DNA of 64,000 nucleotides from Pipra filicauda (lineage: Eukaryota > Chordata > Aves > Passeriformes > Pipridae): NCBI RefSeq assembly GCF_003945595.2, contig NW_024104361.1, forward strand, positions 682,001 through 746,000, written 5' to 3'. The position numbers and the translations under genes are program-made. Shown piece after piece: positions 56,355 through 64,000 of this stretch. Position 1 is the first letter of the stretch; every line of letters starts with the position of its first letter. Under the pieces are notes generated by a model. The model searched no databases. It saw only the letters and a program-made list of their open reading frames with translations, and was not told where the DNA came from.

Positions 56355-56880
56355 TGAAGAAGTAGAAATAAGAAAAGAAAACGGAACTTTATTCTTAAGT
56401 AGCCGCCTATCGACTGCCTCGATCGATTGGGAGGTCACTTTGGGCAGACACGCGAGCGGGGCACGTCCTTGACTGAAACACACACCCTGACAGACCCAGT
56501 GAGACACGGCCCAACCTCTCACTCCTGCTTCTCTCACAAGGCCCACCTTTATTTCTTTCTACACCACCTTTATTTCTCACTACACCACAGTTTCAACAAC
56601 CTTGGCCGTACGGTACCTCCGCGAGACGTTGCAAGGTGCCAAAAAAGTCCTCCGGTTTGGAGGACACCACCCAACCATCCGTCTACCTCCAAGAGGCAAC
56701 ACAAGGAATGTCAGTGGGTGCCACAGACTGGTTTAGCTGGGCTGGCAGGAGCACACACGGACTCGATATCTTCAAGATCTCTACTCCCTTGTCAAGTTGG
56801 ATTGAAACCAGACAAGGAAATTATCGACTGCTCAACCACGGGGCTATAAAATCGTTGGGAAGGGTGGAGCCAGAGCACAA
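56355..56880 (-). mobile_element. Possible endogenous retroviral LTR-type fragment
   Basis: On the minus strand, 'cggctacttaagaataaag' carries an AATAAA poly-A signal. About 30 bases later the segment ends in CTTCTTCA, as an LTR ends in CA. Upstream on the minus strand lies a tandem pair of 'gaaataaaggtgg' units (plus strand 56542-56578). CpG density is well above the flanks ('gacacgcgagcggggcacg', 'cctccgcgagacg'), suggesting a younger insert. TATCGACTGC recurs at 56408 and 56822. I found no convincing target-site duplication, primer-binding site or gag/pol/env domain. The right border is approximate and the call is tentative. No intact viral gene is present. Confidence 0.35.
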
Positions 56881-58429
56881 CCTGATGCACAGCCCAGCTC
56901 CCCTGTCAAGGAAGGCATCCCAGAGCCTCCTCATTGCAAACCTGCTGGATTTCACCTCCAAACCCACCCAGCTGTGTTTAATAGCAAGTGCATCAAGGCA
57001 CTCCATCTTCTCACAAATGCTGACACCAGTCATAACTCAGACTCCCTTCTGGAAAGCACTTGCTGCCCAAAGCAATCAAGAAATTTTCCAAGAAGCATAA
57101 GAGTTCGGAATGAGGCTGTACTTTGTAGAGAGAGCTCGAGTTAAAATCCAGTTCCCTGCTAGCTCGGCAAGAAGGGCTCAGGTAGAGCCTTTGAAAGGCA
57201 ACTCAAAGCAGCTGGGCTGAGATGGCAAAAGGTGTTAGACCCGACCCAGTCTGAACAGCCAGCACATGCTACACACCTCAGGCAACTGAAAACCATGCAC
57301 AGGGCAAGTGTGGCAGAGATCCCACCAAACCTGGCAACACAGTGCAGGTAAGTCATTATCAGAGCTGAGAAGATAAGCTAATGAGGGTCTGTAGATTAAT
57401 CTGCTGGCACAACTTTAGCTTTGCACTTGGGCAAGATGTACAATTTAGAGCTTGTCCTTCTAAGAGCAGAAATCCTGACTGTCTTCCAACATCTACCTCC
57501 TGCAATTTCCAAACCCAGCTGGGATGCTGGGCTTTACAGAGGCCAGCAAAACCTCCAGCACCTGAGTTTCAAGCAAACAGAGAGAAGTGGGGCAGAATCC
57601 ACCCAGAAACCACAGCAGAGATGCGTTTGTCCCGCTGTAGATGTTCAGGATGCCACCAAAACTGTTGTACATTTCCCCCATAAACAATGGAAAATAAAAA
57701 CACCTACTTCTGGGGATTAATTTTCTTTTAAGATCAAAAAATCTCACCCCAGATGCCCCCATTTCTGACCTCTGCCTAGGAAGGGATCTCAGAAGACCAG
57801 CTCGGACCAGCAACGAGGACCTGTGAAGGTACACAAGAGGAAAGCCCTCTCCAGCCCAGGCAAGGCTGAAACTTCAGTGTGGGTTAAGCAATGTGTGTTG
57901 ACTTCAGCTGTCTAATTTCTGTGTACATCACTCATAGACCTCAGCACACAAAGGTGACACACACAAACCCCCCTCAATCGAGAGCTGACTTTCAACATGC
58001 CACTTCCAAAGATCACCTGGTGAACTAAGGAAGTCCTGTTCCTCCACTCAGAAACCCCAAATTACATTCTCTTAGCACACAGCATGATAAAAATTCAAAA
58101 CCAATTTCAGCAAAGTGTTTTTTAACTAAACTATATGGTTTTGTTTGCTATTCCCCCCACCCTCCTCTGCAAATCGTACTGGAAATGCTCCAAGCAGGAA
58201 CCTTCTTTGTGTCTGTGCATGTAAAACTTCCAAGTACATGCTAATTCAGTTTAATTATGGATTTACTTCACTGGCTGCATTGCTAATGCCAGCAACAGCC
58301 AATATTTGCAGCCAAGGAAATGAGGGAAAAGGAAAGCAAGGTTTTCTGTGCTCGTGCCCCTCTCAAACCCTGTCCCTGTGTCCCCATCCATTCAGAACTT
58401 GGTGTGCAGGAACACCACAAAGATAACCC
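56881..58429. other. Unique non-coding sequence
   Basis: No recognisable transposon or gene. A 154-codon forward frame begins inside the LTR-like segment and runs to 57100, without known content. Confidence 0.4.
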
Positions 58430-58760
58430 ACTCTTTATTTGTACAATTTATTAGATAATCTCCTTCTAATCGAGAACTAATTAAAGGAAGTGAATGCTTG
58501 GTTGGAAACGGGGATTAAAATGTGGATAATTATCATAAACGCTACATTTGTTGTTCCATCCTGCTCTGCTCTCCTCCTCCCCTCTCCCTTTCCCCCCAGT
58601 CCCTCTCCCAGGCTGCTCCTGATAATGCTCAGACTGTCTCACAGGGGGTTTGCTTTCACAATCAATTATTTTCTTTTTTGTCTCCCTCGCTAATGTTTCG
58701 TTTGTGTGAGAACATTAGTGAGAACTATTTTCTTTGCCTTGTAAATTCATTTAGACGACA
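58430..58760. promoter_or_regulatory. Strong candidate conserved non-coding element
   Basis: AT-rich ends ('gtacaatttattagataatc', 'gagaactaattaaagg', 'cacaatcaattattttc') flank a pyrimidine-rich middle. GATAATTATC at 58525-58534 is a perfect palindrome combining GATA and homeodomain cores. CTAATGTT (58690-58697) and AACATTAG (58711-58718) are inverted with a 13-base spacer. Confidence 0.4.
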
Positions 58761-59012
58761 GTGACAGAAGGTGGGGAGGTGGCAGCTGTAGGAGAAAAAA
58801 AAGGAAACAGGAACATTAAACTGAAGCTTATAAATTATTTCATCTTCTCCAGACAATCCAGATCTGTCACTGCTGTGTGTGAGGGGAATTTTTTTTTTCT
58901 TTTTTGTCCAAGAGTTCCTCAGAGGCACAAGACATTGATGTATGTGGGAGGCTGATGGGAGAGTCTCTGCACAGCTCTTTTTGCCTGCTCACCTGCCAGA
59001 GCTGCTAGCAAG
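58761..59012. other. Unique non-coding sequence
   Basis: Contains A-rich (58796-58802) and T-rich (58890-58904) short tracts; nothing else is recognised. Confidence 0.4.
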
Positions 59013-59031
59013 GACCATGGTCACCATGGTC
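59013..59031. repeat. 19-base palindrome
   Basis: GACCATGGT and ACCATGGTC are exact inverted arms around a single C. The word ACCATGGT occurs twice, in tandem. Confidence 0.55.
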
Positions 59032-61019
59032 TCATCAGACACAGTATCTAGGTCACAGCCAGCAAGGAAAAATTTAGTTTAACTAGTCCTGCTCGGCTAA
59101 AGCACATTTTAAAGTCTGTATCCATGCAGGCAGAGCCTATTGCTTTGTTGTAGTGTCCACTCAGGACCACTTCTTGCTCAGGCAAACATTTGAGAAGCAG
59201 GAGATGGTTCATGTCAAGCCACACCACCTCCAAATGAGGTTTTGTAGCCCAGGAAGCTCTTGCACTAGAGTGATGTGAGGCTCTGTTCCCTCAGTGGCAT
59301 CCTGCAAGCCCAAGGCTGATGACCCAGTGGATGGGAAGAACAGATGCCACAGGACACACAGGACTTCTCTCTCCCTGGATCAGATGTTACCCATGAGAAC
59401 ATAAATAATTACTCCTTTAAAAGTTCTGTAGGCAGAAGAAAAGGTGAAAATGGGGAAAAATAGGCATGTAGAGAGCAGGTCCCTTGACAGAACAAGACAA
59501 GGGATGTTATTGGAACCATGGCCAAGATGCAGCAAAACTATGGTGGGTTTTCACAAGATATGTGGGTCAATTTTTGTGTCTGGATTTTTTGAGGATTAGG
59601 CAATAAATAAAGTGCTAAAAGCACACAAGTGACAGGCAGATACTTTCTTTTTTCTTTACTTCTAAGGAGGAGAAAGTCTCTTCCTGCCTAACCTGTACCA
59701 GGCATGTCATAGTCCAACGCCATGGCCTTCAACCAGTCCCCTAGATTTTAATGGAAGGGATGTGACAACCCCCAGCTGAAAAAACACACAGTCCTTTGAA
59801 ACACTGTCATTTACTTTGCTTAAGTGATTTTGCTTTTGGTAGTCTTTCCACCAATCCTGGAAAGAAGTGATGCTCAGAGGGGCTTGAAAACAGCACTGAG
59901 AGGTTTCCTGTTCAAGGCCAGCATTTCCCACACCACCACTGCCACCAGGGATTGTCCCCACTCAATGGGGACAGCAAAACAGCCCTTTCACAAAGAGCAC
60001 AAGATTTTGATGCCAATCCATTCCACGGCTTAGGGAAAGTACCTCTAACTCAAAGCCATGCCTAGCTTTGGCACAGTTCAAACCAGGCCAAGCATAGATT
60101 CCACACCCCCCCCCCCCCCGAATCAGGGAACTCTGGATTTACATCCATCCAGGAGAGAAGCCCTGTGTACAAATACCCGGTGCGTTAGCATATTGTTAGT
60201 TCTGAAAAATTTGAACTATTACATTTCAAAGAGATATGTAATGCATAAGCATCTGGGCTCATATATCTTTCTCATCATCCCTCGTGCCTTGAAGGAAGGT
60301 CTTGCTCTCTAAGAATCTAGACAAGAAAAACACTCCAACAAAATGAAAAGCAACCTGGCTGGTGATTTATATAAAAGATGACATCTCCAGAAATCCCAAA
60401 CTTCAAAGGGGCAGCTTTCAGCTCGTGACTATCCACTTCCTCCAGCCCTCAAGGCTAGTGTCAGGATTTTACAGCCACGAGAATCATTTGATGTCTCCAA
60501 ATGGCAGCTCAGTGGTCTAGCACACTTCTGGATGTCAAAAAAGCATGCACTGCCACCAGCAATATTCTGCAGGGGTTAGTCTTTGAAAGGACAGATTGAG
60601 GTGAAACAATTGAAAGATTCAGTGGCAGGAGGAGGAGAGGGGAAAGAAGGATATTTTAAAGGACAGTCGCATACTGAGGGACTTTGTGGTCCAGCTTACG
60701 CGATGCTGGAGCACAGGGTTGGTGGCACAGAGGGATGTCAGAGGTTCCCAGGTGTGATGGCCATGCCAGCACAGTGCATCCACCTCTAAGGACTCCTCCT
60801 CATCTCACACAACAGCCTGTGGCTCTTGCAGGAGGTGCATGGAGTCTGTTTACAGGCTTGGGGAAAGCACACGGGACCGGGTGCAGGAGTACAGGTCTGC
60901 TCTGTGGCATCCCAGGGAAGCCACCATCCTCCTCCTCACCCTCCAGAACATGCTGCAAGTCCCAGCCCTCCTCCAGGACATGCAAGGGAGGGGACAGAAG
61001 AAGCTGCCAGGATAAGTAA
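59032..61019. other. Unique non-coding sequence
   Basis: No gene or transposon is recognised. A run of 14 C lies at 60106-60119, and a small AT-rich patch lies at 60180-60265 ('gcgttagcatattgttag'). Confidence 0.45.
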
Positions 61020-61170
61020 TTGGCTGCCTGCTGGTGAGAACTCTTAATTAGAGGCTTTTCAGCAACTAAATGTTTATGTGGAGTTAATGTATTTACTTTG
61101 TTGCATACACACTGTAATAACAGAGCACCCTTCCTATGCCTCAGCAATTAGAGAAGCGTATTGCAAACAA
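61020..61170. promoter_or_regulatory. Candidate conserved non-coding element
   Basis: 'ctcttaattagaggctttt', 'ggagttaatgtatttac' and 'cctcagcaattagagaagcg' form an AT-rich, repeat-free patch. It lies next to GC-richer sequence that has no recognised feature (61171-61439). Confidence 0.3.
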
Positions 61171-61439
61171 ACAGACCCACCACCTCCCACGGATGGGCTC
61201 ACACAGTCCCTTTCCCCACGGCCCAGAGCATCCCTGAGGGATGGGGTGGCCACAGCTTTCCCAGGGCAATGCCGTGGGTGACCGTGCTGCTGGAGCAGGG
61301 TCCCTTAGTCCAAGCAGGCAAGAATCTTTCCCCCATCCAGCCCAGAAAACAGTAAATGGAGCCCAGTCTTCACATTGCACACTGGGAAAAACAGCTCTTT
61401 CTAAGCAGGGCACTGAATTGTGCACTGGCTGCAGTTTCT

Positions 61440-61960
61440 GAACAGATTGGAGATGCTGCGCTGCCGCAGTTTAATAGAGTCAGTATTTATTCCTGTGTGG
61501 GAGAAACACTCCATTATCTGCCTTATTAATTGTTAGTTAAGTAATGGGAAGGTGCCCAGAGCAGGAGATGAGCCCTCATCACTTGTTATTAGCTTAGAAA
61601 CCGGCAGAAATAAAATAACTGAAGATAAATTATCACAAGTGCTGCCCCAAGTACCGCAAACTGACAGATCTGCTCAGAGGGGAATTCACCGAGCGCTCTC
61701 GGGGGGAGCAGGGAAGAGAGAGCAACAGTCAGTCCAACTGGATACTTCTTTTTTTAATGAAAAGATTTCACCATCTTGCATTTTGAACGCCACTTTTCAT
61801 GGCTGGGATCACATGGATATTCATGGCTGAGAGGGTATATCCCTGCTCCTGTAGGAAAACTCAATTTATTAGTCTACCACTGACAGCTTTTGCATTGGTA
61901 GCTTAATGCTGAACGAGAAAAAGAGGGGCGGGGGTATTAAAAAAGCAACTTGCAGCTGCA
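61440..61960. promoter_or_regulatory. Strong candidate conserved non-coding cluster
   Basis: 'ccgcagtttaatagagtcag', 'ccttattaattgttagtta', 'cacttgttattagcttag', 'gataaattatcacaag' and 'aatttattagtctacc' occur in about 500 bases, with CpG-bearing joins ('gatgctgcgctgccgcag', 'caccgagcgctctcgggg'). It ends with 'ggggcgggggtatt' near 61930. No transposon words are present. Confidence 0.4.
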
Positions 61961-62943
61961 AACAGTCTGGCCTGGTCACTGCAGGGCTGAAATAGCCTCA
62001 AAAAATACAGGCAACCCTGTTATCAGCAGCGGGGCCTGGAGCAGGGATGGGAATCTCCACAAAATTAGTTTAACAAGGACATCAAGCAGCAGCCAAAAAA
62101 ACTACCAATGAAAAGATATGAGAGTCTGTCTTGAACCCCAGAGAGGTAAAAGCATCCAAGTTTCTCCAACCTTGTGACAGCTACCACACGTAAACCAGTA
62201 AAATCCAACTACATGTTGGGCATCCACAACCATTTCTCCCAAATCCACCTTTCAGTCATGGCCACAGAGTCTCAATTTGCTGGTCTCCATGCAGGGTTTT
62301 GAGCTGATTGCCCATTCAGGCAGAGAATTCCTGTCTGTGCACAACAACAGGGAGGGACAGGAGGCTCCCACCCATGTAGAGAGGAAGGTCTTGGATCCAG
62401 GGGCAAGAGTAGGGTGCCCACAGGGACCTGGATCAGCAGAAGCCACCATTCATTTCCAGAGGAAAGCAGAATACCATGATACACAGCATAAAGAAATTTA
62501 TCCAAACTAATGTATTTTGTGATATAATTCAGAAGAGGCAGAGTTCTAATAAAAAGGAAAGTTAGTTGCTCCAGTCTTTGCAGCCATTTGCTCAGAAAGC
62601 TCATCCCAGCAGCCTTTTTACAGCACATGCAATATTTTTACCTGCAGATGTGTAGGTAGACAAAAGGGAAAAGAATAGACCAGGACCCTGAGCCAACATG
62701 AGCAGCACACTAACATTATCCAGAAAACAGCTACAGCCAAAGCTTTGGGCTAACCTTGCACACTGGAGCTGAGATTGAACCATCATCTCATCTGGGAGAA
62801 CACAGAAGCACCTGAGGCAGCTCCCCACACTCTCTCCCCAGGGAGGCAGCTCCAAGCAGCAAAATAGACACGGATACTCCAGATTGAGGGTCCAGCCCCA
62901 GATTGCTCCTTCCCTGGTACTTTACAGTAGTTAAAAAATTAAT
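61961..62943. other. Unique non-coding sequence, nothing recognised
   Basis: Mixed sequence; overlapping short frames on both strands only. Confidence 0.4.
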
Positions 62944-63070
62944 CCTAGAATCACAGAATGGTTTAGGCTCTCAGGGACATTAAAGATCATCTTATTCCAC
63001 TCCCCTGCCATGGGCAGGGACACCTTCCACTATCCCAGGTTGCTCCAAGCCCCATCCAACCTGCCCTTGC
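62944..63070 (-). mobile_element. CR1 LINE 3' fragment
   Basis: Plus-strand 'cctagaatcacagaatggtt', 'cccctgccatgggcaggg', 'cacttccactatcccagg'-type words ('acaccttccactatcccagg') and 'ggttgctccaagccc' identify an antisense CR1 end of about 125 bases. Confidence 0.93.
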
Positions 63071-63204
63071 AGGCTTTATTCACATGCTTCACCTGGTCAC
63101 TAAACACCAGTGTTCCTAAGGCAGTAAGTGATCTCTGAAGAATTAGTTGTTCTGATTTCATTCTCCATATGCAGAGTTTTCCCCTCCCACTGTCTGCACT
63201 GCAG

Positions 63205-63316
63205 ACACACAGCACCCTGAAGTCACCCCCAGAACAAGCCCTGCTCACACCACAGAGTCCTTTTTCTAAAGAAGGTTTACGAGAGTTGTGCCACTTACCA
63301 AGCCTTATCACTTCAG
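63205..63316 (+). other. Possible 112-nt exon (splice signals plus open frame)
   Basis: A pyrimidine-rich 'cccctcccactgtctgcactgcag' ends at 63204 and a consensus CAG|GTAAGC donor follows 63316. The segment is open in one frame (phase 0 to phase 1). The translation resembles nothing I know. A non-coding exon or a chance pair is equally possible. Confidence 0.18.
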
Positions 63317-64000
63317 GTAAGCATCTCTTACTCCATGTTTCATTTAATCCCTTCTAGCAATACAGCAATAAACGCTGTTTCATCTGCATCCTGCAACAGA
63401 GCACCCTAGATCCAAGCTCATTCCCAAAGGTATTTGTTTGTGAGAGAAAAGCCATCCCTGGAGAACTCCAAAAACACTGCGTCTAGCTCAGCCTCTCCAC
63501 TTCCATGTGCATCTCAAGGTAAAACAGAAGAATTCTTTAGGAGTAACAGTGCTCTGAGAAACAAATTCACTCAAATCTGCTCCCACATCCACAGTCTCCA
63601 GATATTTCTTACCTGCTATCCTGTGTTTTCAAGTTTCCTCTAACTTCAGCTGCCAGAACAAAGCAGAAAAGTTTGGGAGTGTCCCACTCCTACTTTTATA
63701 AGCTCTTACAGCCACAAAACTGCTCACAGGTGGGCTAAGCAAGGCAGCCCAATTAGGCCTCCCTAACAAGATCATTTCATTTAAGTGGATACATGTGTAC
63801 CTTTCATTTTCTGAAGGGGCTTCCTTTGCTGCATCTTCCCAGAGGGGGTGCTCTACCTCCAAATTGCTTATCAATTGAAGAATGCTTTGCAAATGCTGTA
63901 TTTTCCTGCACCTATCTTGTAACTTTGAGGGTCTATAACTCATTTGAAAGTGCTGGTGCTTGAAAAGGAGTGCTCTGTTCATGGGGACTACCTAATACCA
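63317..64000. other. Unique non-coding sequence, nothing recognised
   Basis: No transposon or exon is supported to the window edge. A 117-codon minus-strand frame (63629-63982) has no recognised content. Confidence 0.4.

Noticed and set aside
56636..57100. 154-codon forward frame as a retroviral protein
   Set aside because: It runs opposite to the inferred LTR orientation, continues past the CpG-rich segment into unrelated DNA, and has no retroviral motif.

Overview
The window reads as non-coding DNA from a bird nuclear chromosome, most likely a songbird. The diagnosis rests on about ten copies of the avian CR1 retrotransposon 3' end, recognised by its conserved words (GGTTTGGGTTGGAAGGGACC, CCCCTGCCATGGGCAGGGAC, and terminal ATTCTATGA units). 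One copy (near 24.0 kb) is of a type I recall as common in passerines. I find no bacterial-style operons, no tRNA or rRNA genes, no CRISPR array, and no exon of a protein family I recognise. Open frames reach only 233 codons and look like chance frames in GC-richer DNA.

Layout. 0-15 kb: unique sequence with eight CR1 pieces (1-390, 866-1051, 3017-3090, 4404-4880, 7363-7477, 12231-12375, 14340-14560 and, later, 24023-24100), purine and poly-T tracts, and a few AT-rich blocks. 15-37 kb: CR1-poor and rich in blocks that look like conserved non-coding regulatory DNA. Examples are 16.5-16.9, 18.2-18.6, 20.1-20.5, 22.9-23.1, 25.5-25.9 (with a G-quadruplex motif and a TCF/LEF site), 26.3-27.0, 29.2-29.4 (three perfect p53-family half-sites), 30.9-31.1, 32.0-32.8, 33.3, 34.8-35.0 (a 21-base palindrome) and 35.6 kb (a MEF2 site). 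37-56 kb: mostly unremarkable unique sequence, with further blocks at 40.6, 42.1 (a CRE-like inverted repeat), 43.2, 46.6-47.0, 48.4-48.8 (a CpG-island-like stretch), 49.5-50.0 and 53.3-53.9 kb. 56.35-56.88 kb: a CpG-rich segment that may be a minus-strand retroviral LTR. 56.9-64 kb: unique DNA with AT-rich blocks at 58.4-58.8, 61.0-61.2 and 61.4-61.9 kb and a last CR1 at 62.9 kb.

Interpretation (inference). Absence of recognisable exons, sparse transposons and many motif-dense AT-rich blocks fit a gene desert or very long intron near a developmental gene. Such blocks usually act as enhancers on a distant promoter. I cannot name the locus or measure conservation from one sequence, so every regulatory call is a candidate from composition and motifs. 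Several short segments with good splice signals (13034-13107, 30135-30287, 35202-35246, 37081-37200, 63205-63316) could be exons of a long non-coding or unannotated transcript.
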